DNA of 64,000 nt from Lantana camara. Lineage: Eukaryota; Streptophyta; Magnoliopsida; Lamiales; Verbenaceae. The stretch is taken from positions 10,639,001 through 10,703,000 of the forward strand of contig CM074865.1 of assembly GCA_037501455.1 (NCBI GenBank), given 5' to 3'. A program made the translations under genes and the position numbers. Positions 11,816 to 22,898 of the stretch are shown one piece after another (the first letter of the stretch is position 1; every line of letters begins with the position of its first letter). The notes below the pieces were generated by a model. It was given only the letters and a program-made list of their open reading frames with translations, searched no databases and had not been told where the DNA came from.

Positions 11816-13777
11816 TGTTGGAAAACACGAATCAGAAAGCAGCAGAATTTAAAATTTTTTCCAACAAAAGGATCTTGGACTCGCAATCGTGTAACCAAAT
11901 TCGAAGGAATTAAGAAACTTACTTTTCTTTTGTTCTTTCTTGAAGCGTTTCAAGCCACCCAAGAACGCTCTTCTCGCGGCTTGATCCCATCTCCTTGGTA
12001 AAGCTCGAATCTTCAAACTTCGAACTTGAAGTCTCTAGAGAAAGTCCACCAACTTGATCACAATCTAACTAGTAAGGATGCTAGTTCTCTAGTTAGTGTT
12101 TAGGCTTAACCTAGGGTTTTATTTAATCTTGGAGAAAGGAAGGTGTTCAACACATGAACCAAAAGAATTGCCAATTAGCTCTAAAGGGGAGCATGAGCTC
12201 CCCTATATATAGGAAAGGGAGAGGGACGGCCGAACCTATTCCTTGTTGGGAAAGGATTTGGTTCCTCTCTCTCCTATTACTTGATCATCAAGTATTTTCC
12301 AACTTTGACTTTGAATTCTAATTCAAGTCAACTTTTAAGAGAGCTAAAAATATCCAAACTATTTTTGGATAATTTTATACTTTATTTATTTAAAATAAAT
12401 AACTTATTTTATTATCTAATTAATTAATTCGCAATTAATTAACTAGATTATTTTCTCCAAAATAAGACTTTCTTTTTAATTCAAAATTAAACCAAAGTCT
12501 ATTAAATAATTAACACATTTAATTATTTAATACATATATATATAATATATATATATATTCACACGTGTGTGACACGTGTCACAGTGACACGTGTCACTCA
12601 CGTGAGCCACACGTGTGATTTCACACGTGTGGAACCCTCTTGGCCCGATTAACTCGTTTAATCATTTTCAAGCCTCAACTCATGTAACCAAGTTATTGTG
12701 TGTGACCCTCTAGGTTCTCAATTCAATTAGCAGTGACCCTAATTAATTAATTCACTAATTAATTAATCAGTCCACAGATTAAACGACCATAGTCTAGCAA
12801 CAGATGTTTAACCCCTAGCTGAATTGGAATGTTCGGATTCGACAGAACCTTTAAGTCATTGATTCATGTGAGATACAATCCTCCTACTTACTATCTCTCA
12901 ACCAAGATCTAGGGCAAGGGAATAATCAGAACCCTAATAATCCGGTCTTAAAGCTAAGTGCATTTCATATCCATTTGATCTCAATCCAAGAAACCCTTTT
13001 CTTGATGTCTTGATCTACTGCCTTGGCCAAGGACTCCATATGGCATATGAATGACTTACACAATAAGAGATCACCTTGCAAATGCAAGTGTAGGTCCTAT
13101 CTTGATTCTCATTCACTTTCATGAATCACTTGTGCAGCCCCAGCATAAGCCTTGAATCAGTTGTCTAAGGCGACACCCTTTAAAGCTTATACCTAAGACT
13201 ACAGAGTTAACTCATAAAGTGACAAGGTACCTCAAGTCTAAGGATCAATTAATCACATCAATGACTCGTGAGATATTTCCTAATCTGGAAGTTTCCATTT
13301 CCTGAAATAGAAACTTCCTTTCCCATTTAGGAATGTTCTCACACGGGGCACCTCAGTGAACTTACTTATTAAAGTAAGCACCCTCATGTATCACGCACGT
13401 ATCAACTATACACTTTGCACCTCCATGAAACAAGGTGGTCCTTCTTAAGGGCGTGATCCCACAAGCAAGCCTTAGAGGAGTCAGGTCGACACTCCCACTG
13501 TCTGTAGGACTCATCGGCTTGGAGTAATTTACTAATCATGACTTATGTGATATGGGGCTCGTTTCATGAACCATTTCACCTAAATGGTAGAGTCCTAAAG
13601 TCATCAGGATTAGGGGAGTTCTCATACATGCACAGCTAAAGTAAACGCATACCAAACAAGAGCATATAAAGAAGTGTTGCCTCAATTCGTTATTTCATTC
13701 AAAGATTGTCTGTGATTACAATAAGAAAAAGCACAAAGCGGATATACAATCGGCTTTCTAGGGCACTATTCCTAACA
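11816..13777 (-). repeat. 5' LTR of the copia element
   Basis: This 1962-bp repeat is the transcription-driving LTR for the minus-strand element. A TATATATA box lies near 12204-12211, and six CACGTG palindromes lie upstream of it at 12562-12629. It is followed on the minus strand by a 2-nt spacer and the primer-binding site. Confidence 0.96.
12562..12629 (-). promoter_or_regulatory. Cluster of six CACGTG (G-box) palindromes in U3
   Basis: Six copies of CACGTG lie within 68 bp, several extended to CACACGTGTG or GACACGTGTC. The same array is in the 3' LTR at 4358-4425. CACGTG is the known core site of plant bZIP and bHLH factors. The cluster lies about 350 bp upstream of the LTR TATA box in the element's own direction, where an enhancer would be expected. 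That it responds to stress or light is inference. Confidence 0.6.
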
Positions 13778-14663
13778 TCACGTACAAGAGATTTGAACTT
13801 AAGGCGAATCAGGAGATTTCAGATTAGAAGTGAAAAATAAATGATAGTAGTATTAATTTATTTTTTCATGGATATCTACACGGAGGAGTAAAATGTAAAA
13901 TTATTCTACATCGAGAAATTCGTGAGTAATTTAATTAATTTTAGAGTGCAATAATGTTCATTTAGTGGAATTAAATACTGTTAAACAGTAATTAATTATT
14001 ATCATGGGATGATAATATATTAACCCGTTTGGAGCTAAAATTAATTAGTCCTGCAGGTCCCCCTACAAGCCCAAATCGAAAACCCGTAGATAAAACGTTA
14101 AAAGAAAAAAGAGAAATAAATTTTCAAAGTGTTTGAAATTAACCAAAGATTTATTTTAAATAAATCAAGTTCGAAAGAGTTGTAAATGCCCGGAATTTTC
14201 TTTTGGAGAAAATAAAATTTTCATAGGAAAAAAAAAAAAAAGGTTGACGTGGCAGCCACGACTGGACGCCAGGTGGCGTGATACGTGGACAGAGGAGATT
14301 TCGCCATGTCATTGCCGCAGATGGTCCAGATTAAATCTGGATCAGGCCGGTCAATGGAGTCGGGCCGGGTCAACGGGTCGGGTCGAAAACGGATAGGGTC
14401 GGTTCAAACCGGATCCGGTTGGGCCGACCCAGACACGTGGCCGAATGAGAATCGGCCACGTCACCCGGAAACCCTAAGCCGAAGGTAATCACACGCGCCT
14501 CTTTGTGGCCGGGCGTGCGGGCGCGTGCGGGCTTAGATCGGCGAGGGCCGGCGGCGTTGGACTCGTGGCTCTGAGATCTACGACGTGGTCTCCTCGGTTT
14601 TCGTATGCAAGTTGCACACGCAAGCGGGGTGTAAAATTACTATTTTGCCCTTGGTTTTTCCCC

Positions 14664-14671
14664 TATAAATA
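14664..14671 (+). promoter_or_regulatory. TATA box of the truncated copia LTR
   Basis: TATAAATA lies in the context CCCTATAAATAGGGG, about 600 bp before the LTR end. It fits an LTR promoter driving plus-strand transcription toward the primer-binding site. Confidence 0.65.
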
Positions 14672-15266
14672 GGGGCCTTGGCTCCTCATTTTTCCTCACA
14701 ATCTTTGGGATAGGTTTTGGCTGACATTTTGGCTTTGAAACCATATCTCTTTTCTCCTAGTTACTTCCGATTTATTTTGGAATTAATTTTAATTAGGTGT
14801 TTATATATAAACGCCTAATTTCGGGAGAATAAACCCTGAAAAGGGTGTTCTAGTTTAAAGTTTTATTTTCTCTAAGTATTTAGAGAAATACTTTCGGAGC
14901 CCACACTCCGAGGGTGTCCCTGGGGTTATTGCAGGGAAGCTCTGCCGGTTTCGCGAGGAGATCGAGAATCGGGTTCTCGGGAGGTGAATTCCAGGCGCAG
15001 TAGCTATCCTCGGTGAAAGGTATTTTCATATTGTTTTTATTTAAGCATGATGAATTAGGTGCTCTTAAGTGTTAATTGCATGCTTTATTTATCTGCTTTG
15101 TGATTTAAAATTTATTATCAATTGCATGTATATACTTGAGTAGTTCCGGCTAGTCTTCGGCTGTTTGTATTTAAATATTTTAGAAATATTTTGATACCTG
15201 TATATTAGAGAAATTTTTTAAGTACGGTCCCGGAACAGTACCATTTCGGGTCCCTGTACCATCAAC

Positions 15267-15279
15267 TGGTATCAGAGCC
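15267..15279 (+). other. Primer-binding site of the truncated copia element
   Basis: TGGTATCAGAGCC, identical to the site of the complete element but on the opposite strand, two bases after a CA-ending LTR. It shows the element read left to right. Confidence 0.9.
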
Positions 15280-16397
15280 GTACTCTAGATATATACATGC
15301 ATTGATATGATGCATGCGATGCATAATTTTAAATCTGCTACTGTGCACGTAAATTCTGCCAAAGGAGGTTGGTTTTTAAGTGGGACCGTTGTGACCCCTC
15401 CAGTGTTTCCTGGGAATTTGCGTGGAATGATAATTTTTTGGGAATCGATTTCAATAATCTTCCTGGTTAATTGTCGTATCAGTAAACATGATTTAAATTA
15501 TGTGATAATTTATTTATTGCATATTTACTTTATGCCATTTATTTTAAGCATGATAATTATATGCAAGCATGCTTAATTGTTTTATTTTATGGCATGATCA
15601 TGATAATATGAGATATTATGCTTTTTTTTTCAATTATGCATATTTTATTTGATATGATTAGATAAATAATGTTTAATAGAGATTGAACAAGATGAATAAT
15701 TGGATTAATATTTTTTCGGCCTAATTAATAAAGGGTTATTAAATAGACTTAAAAATATTATTAGGATTATAAATGTGATTTATTAATCCAAGTGGGAGCA
15801 TATTAATTAGATTAATCACTTCCAATTATAAGACGCCAAATAGATTATGTGATAATCAAATATAATCCACGATTAAAAATTCAAGTGGGAGCGAGATGAA
15901 ATAGATGGATTCTTACGGTCTCCATTACCCGTCTATAGTATAGTGGATACGTACGACTCCCTTCGGCGGGTATGTGTTCGTGGTATACAAGATTAGACTT
16001 CTTCGGATAGAATGAAATACGGGGAAGTCAATCACGACCACGCTTCCGTGGAGTGTCTTGACCTACTAGTACGAATTTCTAGGTAATGGTGTACACTTGA
16101 CTGAGTGATATATTAACCTCCCTTCGAAACTCTGTTACACTCACTCAGAGACCAAAGGTTGACGTGGTGGATTAACATAGTTTGGTAAGAGTTTCCTGGA
16201 TAACATGTTAATTAAGAATAGTTCTTGCTTTTCTAAGTAGTTTTCGACCTCTCTTCCGGGGAGCTAACTGCGGTTAGTTAAGTCATCATTGCGTAGACCA
16301 AAATACTTTTGTGGATTTCATTTAATGGTTTGACGCTAAAGAAGTAATATACAGATTCATAACTTGCGCGTATTTTAAATATTTCAGTTTTAAAATA

Positions 16398-16469
16398 ATG
16401 ACGTCCGCTAGCCCGCTTCAATCGATTATTCAGGAAAATAGGCTTGAGTGCGACGTACCTTCCTCTTAG
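16398..16469 (+). pseudogene. Gag N-terminal fragment of the truncated copia element
   Basis: The ATG opens a frame whose first residues, MTSASPLQSIIQENRL, resemble the start of copia Gag proteins, including MATKNPLVSILESNKL of the complete neighbour. The similarity stops after about 17 residues and a TAG follows at 16467-16469. The expected TGPNY-type continuation is missing, which places the break at about 16447. Confidence 0.72.
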
Positions 16470-16869
16470 ACCTTACCATTGCGTCCGACGAGCTGAACCA
16501 GAGTGAGCATCGTGGGGGAGGGGAGTGGCTGTTAACTGGAAGGAGTTTTTCCTCAAACGTGGGTGTATCGGCCGTTGACTCTCCAACTACTTCTTCCGCA
16601 CTTCTCAACGGTCGTGTGCAGTGTTGACGGTGGTGGGCAGTGGTGGGAGATGGTGAAGAATCGGAAATTCCCGCACGCTAAAGGAGTGTGATGCTTGGGG
16701 TATGGATTGTTATTCTTCAATTTCAGCAAGGATAATAAGGTAATTTTACGCCATTTAGGGGGGTTTGAAAAAATATGTAGTGTATTGGGGATGTAAAATA
16801 GTTAGGTTTCAAATTGGGGGATTTAGGATAACTTCATTGCCTTATTAGGGACCATTCATTAATTCTCCG
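16470..16869. other. Intergenic, nothing recognised
   Basis: About 400 bases between the copia fragment and the DUF247 block. A GC-richer part (16500-16680) with GGTGGTGGG-type repeats is followed by T- and G-rich unique sequence. No gene or element boundary could be supported. Confidence 0.35.
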
Positions 16870-18267
16870 TAACATTAATTCTTTAGTTTTATTTTATTCT
16901 TTCCCGCTCTTTGATGTCTGAATTGAGTATATGCTTTTTCATTACTTTGCTTATTGCTTTTAACCTGGCATATAAATTAATGCTTGTATTGTGTATAAAG
17001 TGATTGATTCACTTGTACATGCACAACACGAGGCATTAACACTGTACTCACAGTTTCGAAACTTATGTGATTTATTTGGTATGAGAAAATTTTGGTATAG
17101 TTTCCGACATTGGTTATACTTATACATGTGTAAAACTTGTAAAAGTACCCAATTAGGTTTCAACATCGATTAGGAAAATTTTCATAAGTTTTATACATAA
17201 TTTATTACAAATCTTAGAAATCATAACGTATTTCATTTTTAAAATTAAAGATATTATTGGGGACATATATACCCCCGAGGCCAGGACAAGCCCAAGCCTA
17301 ATTTCAGCTCGCCGAGCGCGGTCAGTTCGCTAAAAGCCAACTAAGAGATGTAATGCAGACCTCATAAGTGCAAAGAGATAGGACGAATTAAGAGAGGAGA
17401 GATAATCCTATCACGGACTCTTGGAGGAAGAGAGAAAAAGAGCAATTAGGGAGGAATCTAATAGATATTAATAGATCACGGAGGAAACATATATATATAA
17501 ATCTGTAATTTTAATATAGTAGTAAATATCACCCTAATAATAAAAGATGAAATATTGACGCGATAGAGGATCTTAATTAAAGTGTTGTATTTCCACATTA
17601 CATTTCAATTATTGGCCCTCAAATTAAAATTTGTAGATGCTTAATCATAATTCTTATTTTTGGGATATATAACTGATTAATAATTCTTATTTTTGGTTCG
17701 ATGATTGATTTTAATTTATAGCTAGATTTATTTATGGGTGGCCATATTTCAATTCAAAATAATCTGTAATATACTTGTACAATATATCTCCCTTATAATA
17801 TCAACATATACACGCCATCTCATGTATTAGCATAGGATTGATATGATCATACGATAACATTTTCTTTCTTTTTTTTTTTTTTCTCCAAAACATTTTCTTT
17901 CTGTTGGATTATCTTTCGATTACTCATCGATCCATACAAACTTCCTTGCTATACCAATACATGTTATATTAGATATAATAGGTAAACTCTGAGGGGAATC
18001 CGGAATCAAATACGGTTGAAACAGTATAATTAAAAAACTGAATGTTTTATACTAATCGATTGATTGGTTAATATTTTCTGAAAAGTGATGGCTTGAACTC
18101 AATCAATCATGCCGATAATTATATTATACTTGCCATTCAATTATTCATTCTTCAAAAAAATTTATACAAATCCCTACAACACTCTAACCTTCATTATGCT
18201 AGTTTTACCGTGCCCAACACGCGCTAGATATTACCCTCCAATTCAAGAGGAGATTCTGTGGTTCTTG

Positions 18268-18345
18268 GTCGACAAGATAATGATATTCTCGAAGTAAAAC
18301 ACTCTGCACGGTAAGTATCAGTGACATCATTTCCATATGAAGAAC
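18268..18345 (+). promoter_or_regulatory. Conserved upstream segment of DUF247 copy A
   Basis: A segment containing GATAATGATATTCTCGAAG, AACACTCTGCACGG and ATCATTTCCATA lies 145-222 bp upstream of the start codon. It recurs at 49636-49720 and 63332-63410 upstream of copies B and C, while the AT-rich DNA between it and the ATG has diverged. This suggests core promoter or 5' leader function, though shared ancestry of the whole block would also explain it. Confidence 0.5.
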
Positions 18346-18489
18346 AAACGACAAAAACTAGGACAACTGAAATCAAACCAGCATAAGCAAATAAAAAATT
18401 ACTCAACAGCCATCACACACACACGAACGATATATATATATACATATATATATATATAATAAATATAAATAAGGTATATCTATACACTA

Positions 18490-19896
18490 ATGGCAAGCTT
18501 CTCAAACTCGAGAGAAGACAACAAAAGCAGGAAAGAAGTTGACAATGTTGCTGATGAGCAAACCCACTCCACCGTCGATATCACATCTGAAACCACAGAA
18601 TTGGATTTGGGACGGCCAGGAACGCTGCACAGAGTTCTACTTTTACCACAAGTTCGAGCAAACAAGGAACATCTTTATTCTCCCGCCTTTTTCCCGCTGG
18701 GCCCATATCACCACGACGAAGTCCGGTTTCATCAGGCGGAGCAACTTAAAATTGAGGTCCTCAATATTAAGCTGGACGAAAACAGCCAATCCTTCGCCCG
18801 CAGCGAGTTTCTGAAGCATGCACAAGAAATCAGAAACTTCTATGGAGGCCTGAGAGGTAACACTTACGACGACAATGCATTGGCTGAGATGATGCTTCGT
18901 GATGCATGCTTCATCTTAGGATGGATGGAGTTAAACGTTTATGGTAGTGGACTTCATATATATCTTCGCCTTGGATTGTCCGAACTTGTACTCTTGACGA
19001 ATGATTTCTTTATGTTGGAGAACCAGGTTCCATTATGGGCAATCAAGCTCTTAACCAGACTAACATTATTCAAGGACGATCATGATGATAATCATGTGAA
19101 AGATTTTTTTTGGAAGTTCGTAAGCAAGTTCAACAATCCATTTATCGTGGAAGGAGTTGGTGATCATCGGGAAGACGGCCAAGAAAAAGAGCCTCGTCAT
19201 CTTATAGAACTCCGTCGTACATCTCTACTCATCAAACCGCGGACGAGCAATGGATCAAGAAATGGGGTTTCTCGTAAGATTTTCAAAAGGCTGAAATGGA
19301 AAAGCTGCTGCTGGGTTCACGAAACCGGAGGTCGTACTATCAGACCAATCAACCTCCCGGCTCGGTCCGTGATGGAACTGAAAGCAAAGGGCATTCAAGT
19401 CAGCCCGAGTTCCAAATGCTTAACAGACATCAGATTCGAGTCCCATTTGTTCTTTGGGAAACTCCTGCTTCCCACTTTCTCTATAGGTGAAAATTTCGAG
19501 GTTTTGCTCGCTAATCTAATTGCCTTCGAAATGTCCCCAGAAACTGACGCACAATTTGAGGTCATGTCGTATGTTAATTTCATGCAACCGCTGATTGAGA
19601 ACCCCAAGGACGTCAAAGAGTTGTGGGAAAAGGGCGTGTTGTTGTCTTACATGAATGATGAGCGAGTCATGAAGACATTCAAAGAAGTCGGTGTTTACGG
19701 AGTGGATAATTTAATGTTTAACGATGTGAAATTGAAGATTGACCGGCATTGTCGCAGCAAGGCCAAGACATGGATTGCTGAGCTGGGTTACACTTACTTT
19801 CGTAACCCCTGGTCTGCTATTGCTCTCTTCAGCGCTGCTATTCTTTTGTGCCTCACGTTTCTTCAGACCATCTACTCCAAGAAGTCTGCTAAATAA
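18490..19896 (+). CDS. DUF247 (UPF0481-type) membrane protein, copy A
   Basis: An intact single-exon gene for 468 residues. The fold and biochemical role of DUF247 proteins are not established; grass homologues are linked to self-incompatibility S and Z loci. Family hallmarks seen: a YSPAFFPLGPYHHDE block at residues about 63-77, an ALAEMMLRDACFIL segment near 130-143, and FMLENQVPLWAIKLL near 174-188. The C-terminus carries a hydrophobic helix (about residues 441-461, AIALFSAAILLCLTFLQ) followed by a short basic tail, typical of C-terminally anchored family members. There is no N-terminal signal peptide. The first ATG after a long in-frame stop-containing leader was chosen, and all three copies agree on it (MAS-SNSR). 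The variable middle (200-260) is acidic then basic. It is the only copy complete and open within the window. Confidence 0.93.
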   Translation: MASFSNSREDNKSRKEVDNVADEQTHSTVDITSETTELDLGRPGTLHRVLLLPQVRANKEHLYSPAFFPLGPYHHDEVRFHQAEQLKIEVLNIKLDENSQSFARSEFLKHAQEIRNFYGGLRGNTYDDNALAEMMLRDACFILGWMELNVYGSGLHIYLRLGLSELVLLTNDFFMLENQVPLWAIKLLTRLTLFKDDHDDNHVKDFFWKFVSKFNNPFIVEGVGDHREDGQEKEPRHLIELRRTSLLIKPRTSNGSRNGVSRKIFKRLKWKSCCWVHETGGRTIRPINLPARSVMELKAKGIQVSPSSKCLTDIRFESHLFFGKLLLPTFSIGENFEVLLANLIAFEMSPETDAQFEVMSYVNFMQPLIENPKDVKELWEKGVLLSYMNDERVMKTFKEVGVYGVDNLMFNDVKLKIDRHCRSKAKTWIAELGYTYFRNPWSAIALFSAAILLCLTFLQTIYSKKSAK

Positions 19897-20141
19897 TTAA
19901 ATAAGAATATGTATGTTTTCTTCTTCTTTTTTTTTTTTTTTTTTGTCCACAATATGTATGTTTTCAATAATAATAAGAAGAATAATCAAGATCGGTTTGG
20001 CAGGGTTACCCACTCTTCCTGCAACTATGGAGGATAGATTCCATATTTCCATAAGAATAATCAAGTGCTTGCAAGATTAAATCATAGGTCTCAAGTTTTT
20101 ATTTTATTTCTATTTTTAGTATATAGAACTAGTGTTACTAT

Positions 20142-20643
20142 CACTAATGCACGGACACGGCCCAAATTGGGCCCATGCAGTGTCCGACACGTGTCGGACA
20201 CGGACATGGCTCCGACACGCCTCCGACACGTGTCGGACACGGCTGAAGGTGTCCGGAAAAAAAAAAAAAAAAAAAAAAAGGGACACGGTGTTGGACACGG
20301 CGAGGTGAAGTGTCCGACACGGCTCGGACACGGCGGGGCATATTTTATAATTATAAATAGTTTTTTTTGCGTTTTTTAATATTTTTAGAATTTTTTAGGG
20401 AGAAAACTGAAATAACAACACTTATTTGAGGTTATAATATTACATACTTTTATAAATATTTTATTTTTCATAGATTATATTTATAATTTTTTTTATATAA
20501 ATATTTTATTTATATATAAAATATATTTATTTAATATAAAATATGGCAGTGTCGTGTCCTAAAATTTTTTAAAAATCCGTGTCGCCGTGTCCGTATCGTG
20601 TCGTGTCCATATCGCCGTGTCCGTATCCGTGCAACATAGGAAC
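20142..20643. mobile_element. MITE-like element with GTGTCCGACACG repeats
   Basis: About 500 bp flanked by TTACTAT at 20135-20141 and 20644-20650. The ends are imperfect inverted repeats (TGCACGGACACGG at the left, CCGTGTCCGTATCCGTGCA at the right). The left 200 bp is dense in GTGTCCGACACG / CGTGTCGGACACG palindromes around an A-tract, and the centre is AT-rich. The empty site is seen in DUF247 copy B at 51475-51500, where TAATTATGTCTCAATTAT runs straight through. No coding capacity. The superfamily (hAT- or Mutator-like) is undecided. Confidence 0.8.
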
Positions 20644-21115
20644 TTACTATGTTTCAATTATTTTTCATCTCATATTTTTCGCTCATCCTCTACACTTCTA
20701 AGTGTATGGATAACTAAGATTAGAAAAAAAAAATTATTTTATATTTTCACAAAAAGCTTAGTGACATTTGTGTTTTCATGTAGGGTTGATGAAAATTATA
20801 CAAAGACACAAATCATGAAATTTATACCCCTCAGTGATTTTGTTAAATCTCAAAGTACCTTTAGGGATTGTTTTACAGATAATTAGATATATATACACTT
20901 CAAGGATCTCAAATAAAAGTTCATGATTATTTATTTATTTATTTATTTATTTTTTGTTCTACATGATTAATTCTTTATGCATGTACTGAATTAATATAAG
21001 TTATTACTAACTAAATTAATTAATCACTAATTAAATTCAAAAATACCTTATTTAGGTGCTAAAATAATGTTGTCTCAAAGTAACATAATTTGCAAATGTA
21101 TTATCACTACAATAA

Positions 21116-22378
21116 TGTTATTGTCATGTAAATTAATTTAATTTTTCACATAAAATTCCATAAATTTCAAAATTTCAAACTAATTCCAAACAAGTTTTAT
21201 TGGGGTACTGGGGGACCGGCAACAATACCTTCTTCTTTTTGGAGGAAAACAAGTAAACTTATAACAGACAAATTAGGGATGTCACACGTGTGGTTCCATT
21301 GCATGTGAGATGTGAGTAATTCTATCATGTGTTTAGCTAGGCTAAATTAATTAAATTCGAGCGAGTAGGTTTGGATTAAAATTTATTGTGAGAGAGAGTT
21401 TTCAAATCCACTAAATATAATTAAACTTTCGGGTAAGCGTTAACAGAGCCGAACATGTGACATTCCTGAAGATAACCCTCGTAGCTAACAAATTTGACTT
21501 TCATGCATATTTCACATATTTTGTACCGTTCACACCTAACAACAAGGGTAATTCTATCCCGAGCCTGGTTCGGCCAAACTGGTGTAATGAGAGGGCGAGT
21601 GTTTTACACTTTGCTCTTTTAATTGATTGGGTTCGGCCAAGTCGGGTCTGGATTAGAAATTTAGAATTTTCCTAACAACAATGACCCAAAACAAATTAAA
21701 AGGGTACATTTTAGAAGTCACTATATGCAATGTAAAAGATATTATTTGTATGTAGCTGAAAATTTTTAACTTAAACTGGATTCGAACCCGATAAATTATA
21801 AAAATAAGTGTATTATATTTATAATTTGATTTGTTATCATCTCTAAATTTTCTACCAACTATACACCAAGTATAAAACCATCACTCTTACACTGATTTTT
21901 TGTACAACCAGGTTTGGGTAGAATTTCTCTACGTTACTTATATCAAACTAAACCTTAATTAACGTACTAGAAATAAAAAGTAATCATATTTACTACCAAT
22001 GTTTAATTTTCCAATCCAAGCATCATGAATCAAACACAATATGAGAACATATAATCGCATTAACCCCTAGCTAAAAGAACTATAGATGTATGAATTTACA
22101 TGAAACGTGGGCATGCATTCGTGGGATCTAGAAAACATGAAGAGACACCAGTATTTATTAGTCCAACCACTGACGCATGAGACACACAATAGGTGGCGTT
22201 ATTTAACTGAATTTCTCTTACGTACAATTCTAGTATAATCAAATGAAGAAGATGATAATTGATTTGATTGATAGATCAACTTCCATTTTCTTACACCTAT
22301 TAACGCTATAATTATGCACCACCAATGTTCAACTGCCAACCACTAACCTATAACCGATCCATAATTGATCACCACAAT
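21116..22378. other. Intergenic between DUF247 copy A and the LTP gene
   Basis: AT-rich, no open frame of interest. It contains the short MITE at 21546-21672 and, near its right end, the LTP promoter region. Confidence 0.5.
21546..21672. mobile_element. Short Mutator-like MITE
   Basis: 127 bp starting GGGTAATTCTATCCCG and ending GAATTTTCC, flanked by the 9-bp duplication TAACAACAA at 21537-21545 and 21673-21681. A close relative sits at 46318-46497. Shared inner motifs are CGAGCCTGG, TTCGGCCAA and GGCGAGTGTTTTACAC. 9-bp duplications are characteristic of Mutator-like elements. Confidence 0.85.
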
Positions 22379-22384
22379 TCCCCT

Positions 22385-22395
22385 CTACATAAACC
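22385..22395 (+). promoter_or_regulatory. Probable TATA region of the LTP gene
   Basis: CTACATAAACC about 100 bp before the start codon is the best TATA-like match. It is followed by a C- and A-rich leader typical of plant LTP transcripts. Confidence 0.45.
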
Positions 22396-22490
22396 CTGCA
22401 CAATTCCCAGGCTTTTCCCCACACACAAACAAGCAGAACAAAGTCTATAATACAATCACTTAATCAAGCACTAGCTACTTGATCACAGCA

Positions 22491-22837
22491 ATGGCAGGAA
22501 TGGTGAAGGCAATGTGCATGGTTCTGTTTGCAGTGGCGCTAATCGCGGCCGTTGCACCACCGACGGAGGCGGCGATAGGATGCGGGCAGGTGACCTCCTA
22601 CCTAAGCTCATGCATCCCTTACGTGACCGACAAAGGTCCATTGGGTGGTTGCTGCAACGGAGTTAAGGGACTCTACAATGCCGCGAAGACAACGCCGGAC
22701 AGGCAAAGCGTTTGCAGTTGCCTGAAATCATTGGCTGGCTCATACACAGGCGCAAACCTCGGCAAGGCTGCTGCACTTCCCGGCCAGTGTGGCGTCAGCA
22801 TCCCCTACAAGATCAGCCCTTCCACGGATTGCTCCAA
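22491..22837 (+). CDS. Non-specific lipid-transfer protein type 1, exon 1
   Basis: Small secreted protein that binds fatty acids and other lipids in a hydrophobic tunnel, acting in the cell wall or cuticle. The start [11 protein letters not shown] is preceded by a usual CACAGCA context. Residues 1-27 form a signal peptide, cut before AIGCGQV. The mature part has the eight-cysteine pattern C-C-CC-CXC-C-C: IGC, SSC, GGCC, VCSC, GQC, TDC. It also has TTPDRQ and a PYKIS box as in type-1 proteins. The exon ends in GATTGCTCCAA before GTACGT, the position where type-1 LTP genes normally have their single intron. Joined to 41740-41749 it gives 118 aa ending SKVQ, mature about 91 aa, the usual size. 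Without splicing the frame runs on to 22913 with a non-LTP tail. Confidence 0.93.
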
Positions 22838-22898
22838 GTACGTAAATATGTCTAGCTTTAGCTTATTCATCATGATACCATTAACTAACACATCCGCG

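Larger units (their letters stand above)
3614..13777 (-). mobile_element. Complete Ty1/copia LTR retrotransposon
   Basis: The element is bounded by TG...CA long terminal repeats (3614-5573 and 11816-13777) and by a perfect 5-bp target duplication TCACG at 3609-3613 and 13778-13782. It lies on the minus strand, so the 5' LTR is the right-hand one. Order in its own direction: LTR, primer-binding site, 2.3-kb leader, gag, protease, integrase, reverse transcriptase, RNase H, polypurine tract, LTR. That gene order defines Ty1/copia. The LTRs differ by about a dozen substitutions and a 2-bp AT indel (counted by eye), which points to recent insertion. Two frameshifts in pol suggest this copy cannot mobilise itself. 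The lineage (Tork/Angela-like) is a guess from the Gag start and the LTR length. Confidence 0.97.
13841..16450 (+). mobile_element. 5' part of a second Ty1/copia element, truncated
   Basis: An LTR-like region ends at about 15264 and is followed by a 2-nt gap and the tRNA-Met primer-binding site at 15267-15279. A leader of about 1.1 kb then runs to a Gag start at 16398. After about 17 Gag codons the similarity stops, so nothing of pol or the 3' LTR is present. The left boundary is uncertain: TGATAGT at 13841 could pair with the LTR end ACCATCA, but no target duplication can be tested. The leader has PPT-like AAGTGGGAGC repeats (near 15791 and 15881) and CTTCGGCGGG/CTTCCGGGGA motifs. Confidence 0.72.
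16870..21115 (+). repeat. DUF247 duplication block, copy A
   Basis: This block aligns by eye with 46055-52025 (copy B) and in part with 62800 to the window end (copy C). Shared landmarks are the start (TTTTATTTTATTCTTTCC...TTTGATGT), a stretch ending in GGCATT after a CGCAACA/CACAACA motif, AATATTGACGC with TAATCATAATTCTTATTTT, a promoter-proximal segment, the gene, and a 3' flank ending near AACATAATTTGCAAATGTA. It is a dispersed tandem duplication of at least 4.2 kb, later interrupted differently in each copy. The part at 17240-17500 has no match in copy B and may be a further insertion. Confidence 0.85.

Noticed and set aside
17240..17500. Possible solo LTR or other insertion absent from DUF247 copy B
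   Set aside because: The boundaries lack a clear TG...CA or duplication, so it is mentioned only in the block description.
20142..20643. CRISPR-like or satellite array because of repeated GTGTCCGACACG
   Set aside because: Repeats are irregular palindromes without uniform spacers, in a plant MITE with target duplication and a paralogous empty site.
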